Below are positions 1-8,871 of a DNA stretch of 64,000 bases, piece by piece. How positions within the stretch are numbered: position 1 is the first letter of the stretch; every line of letters begins with the position of its first letter. Both the position numbers and the translations under genes were made by a program. A model generated the notes under the pieces. The model was not told the DNA's origin, made no database searches, and saw only the letters and a program-made list of their open reading frames with translations. The stretch is taken from the NCBI RefSeq assembly GCF_009601055.1, contig NZ_WITI01000004.1, forward strand, positions 62,001 to 126,000. Direction: 5' to 3'. The stretch is from Lactococcus sp. dk101. GTDB taxonomy: Bacteria > Bacillota > Bacilli > Lactobacillales > Streptococcaceae.

Positions 1-40
1 TTATTGTATCATCTTTTGTTGGCTCTTTCAATTTGACAAT

Positions 41-65
41 AAAAAAGAACGCAGGCTTGCGTTCT
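41..65 (-). terminator. Intrinsic terminator of murC
   Basis: Perfect 8-bp stem AGAACGCA/TGCGTTCT (46-53 with 58-65, loop of 4) followed on the minus strand by a run of T. It lies just after the murC stop codon. Nothing else is recognisable in bases 1-40. Confidence 0.9.
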
Positions 66-75
66 CTTATTTCTA

Positions 76-1407
76 TTATTGTACGTTTTCTGTTAATTGG
101 CTGAGCAGTTTTTCAAATGCTTGCTCATATTGTTGGATATTTCCTGCACCCATAAAGACGTAAACAGCACGTTCGTGATCCAAGAGCGGTGACACGTTGT
201 CAACGCTGATGACACGAGCTGGTTTGCGAACTTTGTCTGCCAAGTCTTGCGCTGTGATTTGGTGGTGGTCAACTTCACGGGCTGAACCGTAAATTTGTGC
301 CAAATAAACCGTATCTGCATGATCGAGTACACGAGCAAAGTCATCCGCAAAAGCAATGGTACGTGTGAAAGTATGAGGTTGGAAAACCGCTACAACTTCA
401 CGATCTGGGTATTTTTGACGGGCTGCGTCAATGGTTGCTTCGATTTCAGTTGGGTGATGTGCAAAGTCATCAATAATGACTGTTTCGTTTACTTTTTTCT
501 CAGTAAAACGACGTTTAACCCCACGGAATGTCAACATGTGATCAGCAATGTCTTGCATATCCAATCCGAGTTGATGGCAGACACCAACAACAGCCAAGGC
601 ATTCAAAACATTGTGTTTTCCAAATGTTGGCACAACAAAGTGACCAATGAGTTCGTTCTTATAATAAGCATCAAATGATGAACCGCGTGTTGTACGTACC
701 AAATTTAAGGCTTGGTAATCATCTTCTGGTGTGAATCCGTAGTAATATACAGGCACTGGTGCCACTAATTTACGCAGGTTTTCATCATCTCCGTATGCAA
801 AGATACCTTTTTTGATATTTTTTGCATAATCTTGGAAAGCTGCTGTTACATCATCAATGCCATGGAAAAAATCAGGGTGATCAAAGTCAATATTGGTCAT
901 GATGGTATATTCTGGATGATAAGGCATGAAGTGACGTTGATATTCGTCAGACTCAAAAACAAAATATTTGCTGTCTTTGTTCCCACGTCCTGTACCATCA
1001 CCAATCAGATAAGATGTATCTACAGCACTACTCATGACATGAGCCAACATCCCAGTTGTTGATGTTTTACCGTGCGCACCGGCTACACCGATACTTGTGA
1101 ATTCTTCCATGAATTCACCCAAAAATTCGTGATAACGTTTGTATGGGAAACCATTTTTATCAGCATAAGCAACTTCGACATTGTTTTCATCATTGAAAGA
1201 ATTCCCTACGATTAAAACATCGCCAGGTTTGATGTTTTTTTCATCGAATGGCAACAAAGGAATACCCGCAAGTTCAAGTCCACGTTGTGTAAAGAAGTAA
1301 TCTGTTGAGTCAGAACCTTGAACATTTTTTCCCATTTGATGAAGCATAAGCGCAAGGGCACTCATTCCTGAGCCTTTAATTCCGATAAAATGATATGTTT
1401 TTTCCAT
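76..1407 (-). CDS. murC: UDP-N-acetylmuramate--L-alanine ligase MurC
   Basis: Cytoplasmic ATP-dependent ligase that adds L-alanine to UDP-MurNAc, the first step of the peptidoglycan stem peptide. The 443-residue length is normal for MurC. Seen in the protein: N-terminal Rossmann motif GIKGSGMS (about 9-16), ATP-binding loop GAHGKTSTT (110-118), and TNIDFDH (172-178), typical of Mur ligases. The N-terminus [12 protein letters not shown] is the family start, so the start codon looks right. No Shine-Dalgarno lies directly upstream: a GAGAGG sits about 45 nt before the ATG, and the interval contains an inverted repeat and one copy of the TGTCAGNNCTGACA palindrome (1418-1431). Its own terminator follows. 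Confidence 0.97.
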   Translation of the reverse strand: MEKTYHFIGIKGSGMSALALMLHQMGKNVQGSDSTDYFFTQRGLELAGIPLLPFDEKNIKPGDVLIVGNSFNDENNVEVAYADKNGFPYKRYHEFLGEFMEEFTSIGVAGAHGKTSTTGMLAHVMSSAVDTSYLIGDGTGRGNKDSKYFVFESDEYQRHFMPYHPEYTIMTNIDFDHPDFFHGIDDVTAAFQDYAKNIKKGIFAYGDDENLRKLVAPVPVYYYGFTPEDDYQALNLVRTTRGSSFDAYYKNELIGHFVVPTFGKHNVLNALAVVGVCHQLGLDMQDIADHMLTFRGVKRRFTEKKVNETVIIDDFAHHPTEIEATIDAARQKYPDREVVAVFQPHTFTRTIAFADDFARVLDHADTVYLAQIYGSAREVDHHQITAQDLADKVRKPARVISVDNVSPLLDHERAVYVFMGAGNIQQYEQAFEKLLSQLTENVQ

Positions 1408-1417
1408 GATAATAATC

Positions 1418-1431
1418 TGTCAGCTCTGACA
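1418..1431. repeat. TGTCAGNNCTGACA palindrome, copy 1 (intergenic)
   Basis: TGTCAG-CT-CTGACA between murC and its upstream neighbour, in the 5' untranslated region of murC. It could pair as a short hairpin just before the start codon. Confidence 0.9.
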
Positions 1432-1560
1432 AAAATAAGCTGACCAGTTTCCTCTCTTTTTACAAAGCTTGTTCAAAAATTGACTCTGTCAGTATCCAAT
1501 CCTCAATCGTTACTTGAAGATGACTGGCAGAGTTTCAATTTTATTGTTTAAAATTCTTAA

Positions 1561-2160
1561 TTAGACAATGCCGCGATCAAAAATATTTTTGCGTTTGTTT
1601 TCAAAATATGCTTTAGGTTGGCTTTGATTTGCTGGTGCTTGATTTCTTGGTGTGGCTGGTTTCTTTCCAGCATTCGCCAACGCATCAGAAATATTCATGC
1701 CTTGTTTTTTCATATCTTGAATAGGGTTGTCATTTGTGACAGGACGCTTATTTAAAATCGCAGCGCTAGACCGACGGGTACTAACATTTTCCTTGTCGCG
1801 TTCCAAAGGTGATACATATTTTTTGGGCGGTTTAGGAAGTGTTGCAGCAGCACGAATGGCACGTTCTTTTGATTCGTCAATGCTTGTTTTCTTTGGCATT
1901 TTATCAAAAGAACTTGCACCGCTATGATTTCCATTCAATGGGCGGTGTTGTGTGCTATAAGATACTTTCGGCGTATAGGGTTTAAATTGCTCAGAACGTT
2001 TCCGTTCTGCCTTTTTAGGAGTATTATTAAATGAGCCTTCATCTTGGAGACTTGGATTTCTTGTAATGAGTTGTTGGTTTGTGAAAATGACGCGTGTATC
2101 CTTTTGGAGGGATTCGTCATCTCCAATAATTGGAAATGTAACTCTTCTTCTTTCTGCCAT
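1561..2160 (-). CDS. Uncharacterised basic, low-complexity protein
   Basis: I do not recognise a family function. The start at 2160 (MAERRRVTFPII...) is chosen because AGAGG lies 7 nt before it; a reading frame extending 15 codons further upstream lacks this. The roughly 199-residue protein is rich in K, R, P, N, S and Q, has no membrane segment and no obvious catalytic motif, and looks largely disordered. A short ordered stretch may be the N-terminal 30 residues. It sits between snf and murC on the same strand. Streptococci are recalled to carry a similar small conserved hypothetical at this place, so it may belong to an old cell-wall gene neighbourhood. That link is inference. Confidence 0.75.
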   Translation of the reverse strand: MAERRRVTFPIIGDDESLQKDTRVIFTNQQLITRNPSLQDEGSFNNTPKKAERKRSEQFKPYTPKVSYSTQHRPLNGNHSGASSFDKMPKKTSIDESKERAIRAAATLPKPPKKYVSPLERDKENVSTRRSSAAILNKRPVTNDNPIQDMKKQGMNISDALANAGKKPATPRNQAPANQSQPKAYFENKRKNIFDRGIV

Positions 2161-2260
2161 ATAGACCTCTTGCTCATTGCTCCTGTGGCAATGTATATTA
2201 TTCAATCATAGCTATCCCTGAAACCGTATATTTTCTGCTTCGTTCTAACCTAGCCACTTA

Positions 2261-2582
2261 ATACTAGTTAACCTCTAAACGACTTTTGAGTCGTTTAGTA
2301 GATTGCTACGCTGTCCATTGGCTGTAAATCGCTGAAGCCTTTTTGCCAGTCGCTTGAGCGACTAGGCAAAACGGACAAATGTTTTCAGCGATAACGCCAA
2401 ATGGCAACTGCAAATATACTGCCTTGCGCTAGCCTTTTGCTCTTGTTGCTTCAGCAACTAAGCAAACCGACAAATGTTTTGTGCGTAAGACGCAAACTTT
2501 GCGACTGCGACTAACGAACTTGTTCGTGTAGCGAGCATCGACAGCGCAGCAACTTCTATGCTTTTTAGAAGTTAAACAGTAT
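2261..2582. repeat. Modular MITE-like element, copy 1
   Basis: A 322-bp intergenic element that begins ATACTAGTTAACCTCTAAA and ends with the imperfect reverse complement TTTAGAAGTTAAACAGTAT, giving terminal inverted repeats of about 19 bp. A perfect 10-bp hairpin (2275-2284/2289-2298) follows the left end and an 8-bp hairpin (2551-2558/2566-2573) forms the right end. The middle holds two related units of about 50 bp. Each has a hairpin flanked by a TTTTGC-type left side and a GCAAANCGGACAAATG-type right side. A second copy lies upstream of the helicase gene. No coding potential is seen. Confidence 0.85.
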
Positions 2583-2626
2583 AAAAAGTGGTTCCATTAC
2601 ATATTATAGCTTATTTTTATCTATTT

Positions 2627-5600
2627 TTAAAGCCCAAGTCCTAAAATTTCTCTTATTTCTTGTTCGCTAAGTGCTTTATCTACAACGTCTCCTTCAAGAA
2701 CATTGGCAATCAAGTCTTTTTTGCGTTCTTGAATGGCCATGATTTTTTCTTCAATCGTTCCTTGAGTAATCAAACGAATGACTTCAACCGTGTTCTTTTG
2801 CCCCATACGGTGAGCACGCGCAACAGCTTGTTCTTCGACTGCTGGGTTCCACCACAAATCAACCAAAATAACCACATCGGCTGAGGTCAAGTTCAATCCA
2901 ACGCCCCCTGCTTTCAATGAAACCAAGAAAGCATCACGACTACCAGCATTGAAGGCTTGTACCATCGACAAACGGTCTTTGACTGGAGTTGAACCTGTCA
3001 ACTTGTAAGCTGACATTCCTTTTTCTTCCATGATGGCTTCAATAAATGGAAAGACCTTAGTAAATTGTGAGAAAATCAACGGACGATGGCCTGAATCTTT
3101 GATTTGTTCCAATAATTCACGCAAGCGCTCTAACTTACCAGATGTTCCTTTATAATCATCCAAAAATAGAGCTGGCGTGTTACAGATTTGACGCAAACGC
3201 GTAATTCCTGCCAGAATTTCAATGCGTGATTTCGACAATGCGTTACTATCCATGGCACGGACCTTGTTTTGCATCAATTCGAGTTGTGCCACATAAATGA
3301 CTTTTTGTTCTTCCACAAGATTGTTGTAAAGGGTCGTTTCCATCTTGTCAGGCAATTCTTCCAATACATCTTCTTTCTTACGACGCATAATAAATGGTTG
3401 AATCATTCGAGCAATCGCAAGGGGTTCCATTTTATTGAATTTTTCTCTGACAGGAAGGAAGCCTGGCATAACCACTTGGAAAATGGCCCAGATTTCTTCC
3501 AGGCGGTTTTCGAGTGGCGTTCCAGAAATGGCAAAGGTGTGTTCAACATTGAGTGCAGAGAGGACTTTATTGGTCTTACTGCTATAGTTTTTGACATATT
3601 GAGCTTCGTCCAGCAAAAGATAATTCAATTTTTTGTCTTGATATTCTTCAAAATCTTTCAAAAAGCTACCGTAACTTGTAATATAAACTTGGTGTTTCCC
3701 TTTGATTATTTCATCACGTTCTGGCTTCACACCGTCAACAACAACAAAATCAATGGTATCCGTAAATTTTTCGAATTCGCTTGCCCAGTTGTATGTCAAA
3801 CTTGCAGGTGCCGTAATCAATGCCGTTTCACCTTCTATCAGCGATGACAAGAGATAAGTAATGGCTTGAACGGTTTTCCCAAGTCCCATGTCATCTGCCA
3901 AAATACCGCCCAATGAATAATGCGTCAACATCTTCATCCAACGCACACCCGTTTCCTGATAAGGTCTCAGCGATGCTTTTACATGGTCTGGTTTTTCATA
4001 CTCAAAATCTTCTGGGTGTGTTAAATCATGGAAAAATGAGCTGAATTTTTCAGAAAATGATGTGCCGGAAATATTTTCAAAAATCTTAGACACTTGGAAG
4101 GTGCGATTGGCATTGACTGTCAATGAATTTCCAGAAATGCTAAAATTGTCATCCAGTTCTTTAAGTGCAGATTTCAGATGGTCAAATTTTTCATCAAAGC
4201 GGTAAAATCGTCCTTCTTCACTGATGAAATAATCAGCATTGGATTGTAATTTGGCAATAATATCTGCGAATTCTGTTTCGCCAACGTGTGGCAAAGCAAA
4301 GGAAATATCTAGTAAACCACCGTTTTGGTCAATCGAAATTTCTGGCAATTCATCCATATTTAATTCGGTCAGTGCTGACGAAAGTTGGACATCGCCCAAG
4401 CGTTTGAAGGCAGGCAAAATTCGGACAAAGAATTTCTCTGTCATTCCTGACGGAATCGAAATTTCGCTGTCAAAAGCACGCGCAAATCCAAAACGTTCCA
4501 TCAAACCAAAAATACGTTGTTCTTTTCGTAAGTCTCTCGAAAATTCAAGTGTTTCAAGATCATGGAAACTTTCCACTTCAAAATCACCATAATCAAAAGT
4601 AACTTTGAGCAAAAGATTGATGTCGTCAGTACGATCAAACGTAAATTTAGGTTTGAATTTTCTCACTCGGAAGTACTTAGGTGCATCAATTTTACCAAGG
4701 ACTGACAACTGTTGAAGGGCCTGAGATAATTTGTCTTTATCAGCAAAATCAAAACGAACACTGGATTCGAGTTTGAACTGTTTGTCCAAGACACTCAACA
4801 TCCGACGTTGCTCTTGATCTATCTTGTAAAATACGTGATCATAATAAAGCAAGGCACCATCATAAAAGCTGTGATAGTCTTCGCTCAGTAGTTTAAATTC
4901 AATATAATTTTCTTTACTGCGTACTGCAAATTCAAACAAATCTGAGTCTGACTCTAATGGGACAAATGTGAAATATTTAATCTCTTTTTCAGAAATTTTG
5001 AAACTGAAATTTTCCAGATTTGACGCCAAATCAAGTCCTTGTTCTAAAAACAAAAATGGCAAATTTAAGAAACGTCCATTTTTAATAAAGAGTGAACGGC
5101 TCAAATTTTCATCAGAACGGGCGTCAATTTTTAACAAAAAGTTAAGAAATTCTTGGCTGGCATCATCAAAATTATCAAAATAGAGATCCACCCAATTTCC
5201 ACCCATTGGATATTGACTGAAATTGCGCAGTGCACGCAAGAAATACGGCAAATCCTTGATAACATAGGATTTCCCTAACTTTTCACTGTGTAAACGAAGA
5301 TCGAAATAAAGGAAATTATAAAGTGAAAATACATCTCTTAATTTTTCATCATCGCTAATATTGATTTCAATCGAATATTGGTCAGAACCAAAACTCGATT
5401 GTGTCGCAGAATTGATGGCATCTAAAAAGACCAAGTTTTCGCTGTATAGCGCCTCGTCTGGTTCAATGATTTCGTTACTGCTTCCTTTGCTGTCAGCTGA
5501 TTTGCTCTCATTATTTTTTAAGAATTCCTCAATCGCCGCAATATGTTTACAATAGCGGTGATTTTGTTGAAAAACGGCACAGGAGCAAAAATCTTGTGCG

Positions 5601-5740
5601 CCGTCTAAGTCATATATGACTTGTTCTCCTTCAATTTCTGTGCTTAATTTAAAGTCAGTCTCTACTGGATCTGACAAAAGCCCTGCTGCGAACAGTGCAA
5701 TTCCTTCTGAACGCACACGCGCTGGCATCATTCTACTCAT
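2627..5740 (-). CDS. Snf2-family DEAD/H helicase with SWIM zinc finger
   Basis: A 1037-residue Snf2-type ATP-dependent DNA translocase. An N-terminal SWIM finger is visible (C52-x-C54, then C64-x-H66). The ATPase core starts near residue 615 with DDMGLGKT (Walker A); LLLDEAQ (Walker B) lies near 711 and SGTPLENR follows. The C-terminal helicase lobe carries GGVGLNLTSAD and DLWWNPAVEEQA...RAHRMGQ near 950-985. The start at 5740 is supported by GGAGG 6 nt upstream. The bacterial members are thought to act on DNA-protein complexes in repair or transcription, but the cellular role is not established. The gene is bracketed by the two copies of the modular repeat, which isolates it from its neighbours. 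No strong terminator is seen after the stop. Confidence 0.93.
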   Translation of the reverse strand: MSRMMPARVRSEGIALFAAGLLSDPVETDFKLSTEIEGEQVIYDLDGAQDFCSCAVFQQNHRYCKHIAAIEEFLKNNESKSADSKGSSNEIIEPDEALYSENLVFLDAINSATQSSFGSDQYSIEINISDDEKLRDVFSLYNFLYFDLRLHSEKLGKSYVIKDLPYFLRALRNFSQYPMGGNWVDLYFDNFDDASQEFLNFLLKIDARSDENLSRSLFIKNGRFLNLPFLFLEQGLDLASNLENFSFKISEKEIKYFTFVPLESDSDLFEFAVRSKENYIEFKLLSEDYHSFYDGALLYYDHVFYKIDQEQRRMLSVLDKQFKLESSVRFDFADKDKLSQALQQLSVLGKIDAPKYFRVRKFKPKFTFDRTDDINLLLKVTFDYGDFEVESFHDLETLEFSRDLRKEQRIFGLMERFGFARAFDSEISIPSGMTEKFFVRILPAFKRLGDVQLSSALTELNMDELPEISIDQNGGLLDISFALPHVGETEFADIIAKLQSNADYFISEEGRFYRFDEKFDHLKSALKELDDNFSISGNSLTVNANRTFQVSKIFENISGTSFSEKFSSFFHDLTHPEDFEYEKPDHVKASLRPYQETGVRWMKMLTHYSLGGILADDMGLGKTVQAITYLLSSLIEGETALITAPASLTYNWASEFEKFTDTIDFVVVDGVKPERDEIIKGKHQVYITSYGSFLKDFEEYQDKKLNYLLLDEAQYVKNYSSKTNKVLSALNVEHTFAISGTPLENRLEEIWAIFQVVMPGFLPVREKFNKMEPLAIARMIQPFIMRRKKEDVLEELPDKMETTLYNNLVEEQKVIYVAQLELMQNKVRAMDSNALSKSRIEILAGITRLRQICNTPALFLDDYKGTSGKLERLRELLEQIKDSGHRPLIFSQFTKVFPFIEAIMEEKGMSAYKLTGSTPVKDRLSMVQAFNAGSRDAFLVSLKAGGVGLNLTSADVVILVDLWWNPAVEEQAVARAHRMGQKNTVEVIRLITQGTIEEKIMAIQERKKDLIANVLEGDVVDKALSEQEIREILGLGL

Positions 5741-5794
5741 GTATCCTCCGATGCATCACTTCACAAAGCTTTATTCGGCTTCAAGTTGCTTCTC

Positions 5795-6037
5795 ATACTA
5801 GTTAACCTCTAAAACGCCCTACGGGACGTTTTAGTAGATTAACTGCAAATATACTGCCTTGCGCTAGCCTTTTGCTCTTGTTGCTTTAGCAACTAAGCAA
5901 ACGGACAAATCTTTTATGCGCAAGAGGTGGTTTGCGTTTTGCTCTTGCGACTTTAGTCGCTAAGCAAACGGACAAATGCTTTATGCGTTTACGCAAACTT
6001 TAACTTCTAAATGCTATTTTTAGAAGTTAAACAGTAT
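5795..6037. repeat. Modular MITE-like element, copy 2
   Basis: A 243-bp copy with the same terminal inverted repeats (ATACTAGTTAACCTCTAAA left; TTTAGAAGTTAAACAGTAT right) and the same left hairpin (stem around 5809-5816/5827-5834). It also holds two internal hairpin units ending in GCAAACGGACAAATG-like sequence. It starts 55 bp upstream of the helicase start codon, so it occupies that gene's promoter region. Spacer sequences and internal length differ from copy 1. The remaining intergenic bases (6038-6186) are AT-rich and show nothing recognisable. Confidence 0.85.
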
Positions 6038-6186
6038 CAGCAAAAAATGTTCGATTAGATAAAAATAATCGAATTATATTAGTGAATTATTTCAATTTTT
6101 TGCGTATATTATATCATTTTTTTCAAAATTTTTCCAATATAGCGTAATAAAAAAGCCAATTTCGATTTTCGACTCTTTTGTCATCT

Positions 6187-7134
6187 TTAAAAGGCAGCAA
6201 TAATTTGTTCAATTAAAGCATCTCTTTCGACAATCCATTTTGCTCGTTCGTCTTTCATGTGAACGCGATTAGATAAAAAGATAACTGCTTTCTTTTCTTT
6301 GACATTCATTAAAATAAAGGTACCAGTATATCCTGTATGAATGATCCAATTCTCATGTTTTTCTAAGATATCCCAAGCTAAACTTCTTTGTTTTGTTGCA
6401 TTTGAATAGTTATCAAGTAACTTTAAATATTTCTCATCAGAAAAATAACCAAATACAAATTTTTCTAATGAATTCAGGCTAGAAAACAATCCTGCCGACC
6501 CACAATGCACACCCAAAACTTGCGCTTTGGGATCATGAACATGACCAAGTGGCACATTTTGAGCTGTTGCAACAGCATTATCAACGGGGCCAAAACCTGT
6601 TTCTGACATTTGCCATTTTTCAAATATTTCTCTCTTAAAAATCTCATCTAAACTAGCATCATAAAATTTTTCAAGCAAAAATCCCAATAAAATGAAATTG
6701 ATGTCTGTATATTTAAAACGCTTGTCATCAGTGACAGAGATGTTTAGAATGGCTTTTTTGAGCTGGTCAGCCGTCAGTTGATTGCGATTTTCAATATAAG
6801 GATCAATGCCTGACGTATGTATCAATAATTGGCGTATCGTGAGACTTTCATTAGAAAATTCTGGCAGCATTTTTTTGAGTGGCATTTCCAAATCAATCTG
6901 ACCAGAAAAGACCAAATCAATCATGGCAGTCCCAGTACCAACGACTTTGGTTACTGAGGCCAAATCCCACAGTTTGCCAGCTTCAAGTTTTATTTTTTCA
7001 GGGACAAGCTGTGCATGACCAAATAAAAATTCACGCACTTGTCCGTCTTCAATGACTGCAAAATTGGCAGCAGGAAATACGTCTCGCTGAATATAATCAT
7101 TGACTTGTTCAATCACCTTTGTTTCATTCCACAT
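6187..7134 (-). CDS. Serine hydrolase of the beta-lactamase/PBP-like (class C) family
   Basis: A 315-residue protein with the penicillin-recognising fold. The nucleophile motif is S60-V-T-K63, preceded by LWDLA. The second motif is Y142-T-D in KYTDINF, a known variant of YxN. HTGYTG near residue 265 takes the place of KTG. HTSGI at 106-110 is typical of the EstB/class C group. There is no signal peptide or anchor, so it is probably a cytoplasmic esterase or amidase rather than a resistance enzyme. Substrate unknown. It is followed upstream on the same strand by cppA. Confidence 0.85.
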   Translation of the reverse strand: MWNETKVIEQVNDYIQRDVFPAANFAVIEDGQVREFLFGHAQLVPEKIKLEAGKLWDLASVTKVVGTGTAMIDLVFSGQIDLEMPLKKMLPEFSNESLTIRQLLIHTSGIDPYIENRNQLTADQLKKAILNISVTDDKRFKYTDINFILLGFLLEKFYDASLDEIFKREIFEKWQMSETGFGPVDNAVATAQNVPLGHVHDPKAQVLGVHCGSAGLFSSLNSLEKFVFGYFSDEKYLKLLDNYSNATKQRSLAWDILEKHENWIIHTGYTGTFILMNVKEKKAVIFLSNRVHMKDERAKWIVERDALIEQIIAAF

Positions 7135-7168
7135 TGACTTTATTTCCCCAATCTATTCTCAACTCTGA

Positions 7169-7942
7169 TTAGATTTTCACGAACCAAATGTCCATATTAT
7201 TTGGTGCTTCGATAGAAAAAGTACGTCCAGACTTGTCTAAATAATAGCCGTTTTCTTCTTTGAATTTTTGAGCAAATGCAGTCAAATCAAAGGCGTCTGC
7301 TACTGTAAACATCAAAAATTCCATATCCAATGTTTCATCAGATGCGGCATTCAAATCGCTCCCCGTTTTGACCGTTTCGCGTAAGTCAATACCTTTAAAA
7401 TCGAGTTCTGTTGACGTCGCTTGGCCGTTCAAGAGATGACCTAAGAAATCCAGTAAAGCTGTATCTGTCACATTAAAATCAATCGCTTTGATTTTGACAT
7501 CAGATAAACCTGCAAAATCTGAAACAGCAACTGCTGTAAATTGTGCTTTATCCATTTCTGTCAGTGCTGACAAGCCTTCTGAACAAATCAAAAAGTGGTC
7601 ATTTTCTGGTGAGCGGGTCTCAAAAGCGTAAGCCGTCCCATCCGTATAAATTTTGCCGACTTGCGCCAGATTTTTGCTTAATAATTGAGTTACTTCCTTT
7701 GCAGGCGCAACAAGCGTGGTTTGTCCATGCTTTTTCGCCCCGTTTACAGAGCGAACACCTGGAGATTCTTCCAATAAAAAGCAAGATGCTTTGCTTGTTT
7801 GTCCGCCAAGCCAAACCATTGCCCCTTCTTCAAGATGGACTTTCAATCCAAGTACATTACGGAAAAAATTCAAATTTTCTTCCCGATTGAGGATGCGATA
7901 AACAGGAAGCATACCAGTTACCGGCTCTAAAATTTCACTCAT
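7169..7942 (-). CDS. cppA: CppA family protein (two-domain VOC/glyoxalase-like)
   Basis: The protein matches the CppA family, named after a streptococcal C3-degrading proteinase homologue. The N-terminal half (LPVYRILNREENLNFFRNVLG) has a VOC/glyoxalase-like pattern and the C-terminal half a second similar domain (IKAIDFNV...). The start at 7942 follows GGAGG with 5-nt spacing; a TTG four codons earlier overlaps the Shine-Dalgarno itself and is rejected. Biochemical function is uncertain, and a proteinase activity is not supported by any motif I can see. The gene contains one TGTCAGNNCTGACA copy (7559-7572), read as LSALT. Confidence 0.85.
   Translation of the reverse strand: MSEILEPVTGMLPVYRILNREENLNFFRNVLGLKVHLEEGAMVWLGGQTSKASCFLLEESPGVRSVNGAKKHGQTTLVAPAKEVTQLLSKNLAQVGKIYTDGTAYAFETRSPENDHFLICSEGLSALTEMDKAQFTAVAVSDFAGLSDVKIKAIDFNVTDTALLDFLGHLLNGQATSTELDFKGIDLRETVKTGSDLNAASDETLDMEFLMFTVADAFDLTAFAQKFKEENGYYLDKSGRTFSIEAPNNMDIWFVKI
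7559..7572. repeat. TGTCAGNNCTGACA palindrome, copy 2 (in cppA)
   Basis: TGTCAG-TG-CTGACA, within codons for LSALTE. Confidence 0.9.
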
Positions 7943-8027
7943 GTTGACCTCCAAAATTGCAACAGCTTTATTTTCTTAATCCTATTTTCGCAAATTTTGG
8001 ACAATTTATCAATGATTTCGTGCAATT

Positions 8028-8057
8028 TTGCTTAAGAATGCCAACTTATGATACAAT
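8028..8057 (+). promoter_or_regulatory. Promoter of the CAAX protease gene; predicts a leaderless mRNA
   Basis: Extended -10 TGATACAAT (hexamer TACAAT at 8052-8057) with a weak -35 TTGCTT at 8028-8033 (spacer 18). The start codon begins at 8064, only 6 nt after the -10 box, and no Shine-Dalgarno fits in between. Confidence 0.7.
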
Positions 8058-8063
8058 GTTTTC

Positions 8064-8840
8064 ATGAATAACAATCAGTTTGAACTTATTAAGAAGCTTC
8101 GCTGGCTCCTAGTTCTGCCTATCGCGGTTCTTTTTGCCTTTCTCTTCGCTCGCCAATCACTCAATTCATTTTTTATTACGGCCTTTTTTCTCTATTTAAT
8201 CAGTCTTCTTTTCGCATACGAAAAGGCGAGTTGGTTGGTTTTCTTTATCCTGTCAATCGTACCAACCCTTACAACCAGTATCATTTTGCAGGTTCATCAC
8301 AGCTTTACAATGGTTGATAGCCTGCTCTTTTGCTTGCTCTTTCTGCTTTCTCTTGGCTTATCTTATGCTTACGCCATCAAAATGAAAATCATTGAAAGAC
8401 CAAGACTAAAAGATTTTCCGATTGGCAAAATTATGATGGGCTTGCTTCTTTTATTTGTTGTGTCAGCGATGACAAGTGTCATTGGGCAAGCCATTCACAC
8501 CACCAACACGCAAAATCAAGACCAGCTCAATCAGCTCAAAACAGTCATTCCAATCGGAATCTTTGCCCTTCAGACGATTTTTGCTGGATTTTTTGAAGAG
8601 TTAACTTATCGTGTTGGGATTTTCGAAATAATCTTCAATAAACATAATATTCTCGCCTTTTGTGCGGCTGCCTTTATTTTTGCATATATGCATGGACCAA
8701 CAGATTTATACAGTTGGCTTGTCTATGGGGCTTTAAGTATTGTATTGACTGGGCTTTACGCCAAATACCGCAACTTCTATCTCAACATGTCCGTTCACAT
8801 GTTATGGAATGCCATCGGTCTTCTCCTTACTTTATTATAA
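8064..8840 (+). CDS. CPBP-family intramembrane metalloprotease (CAAX/Abi type)
   Basis: A 258-residue polytopic membrane protein with about eight hydrophobic segments. Family motifs are visible: EExxxR as E178-E-L-T-Y-R183, an FxxxH-type motif in FIFAYMHG near 209, and NMSVHMLWN near 240-248. These match CPBP glutamic-type intramembrane proteases, which are linked to peptide maturation and bacteriocin self-immunity in lactic acid bacteria. No partner gene is adjacent, so the substrate is unknown. The mRNA is predicted leaderless. The gene is convergent with glpF and shares a bidirectional terminator with it. Confidence 0.88.
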   Translation: MNNNQFELIKKLRWLLVLPIAVLFAFLFARQSLNSFFITAFFLYLISLLFAYEKASWLVFFILSIVPTLTTSIILQVHHSFTMVDSLLFCLLFLLSLGLSYAYAIKMKIIERPRLKDFPIGKIMMGLLLLFVVSAMTSVIGQAIHTTNTQNQDQLNQLKTVIPIGIFALQTIFAGFFEELTYRVGIFEIIFNKHNILAFCAAAFIFAYMHGPTDLYSWLVYGALSIVLTGLYAKYRNFYLNMSVHMLWNAIGLLLTLL

Positions 8841-8844
8841 AATA

Positions 8845-8871
8845 AAAACACACCCGAAGGTGTGCTTTTTT
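8845..8871. terminator. Bidirectional terminator between CAAX protease and glpF
   Basis: Stem CACACC/GGTGTG (8849-8854/8859-8864) with CGAA loop, with A-run on the left and T-run on the right, so it can serve both converging genes. Confidence 0.85.

Noticed and set aside
6187-7134. Beta-lactamase call as an antibiotic resistance gene
   Set aside because: No secretion signal, HTG instead of KTG and esterase-like context; the fold is shared by many housekeeping hydrolases.
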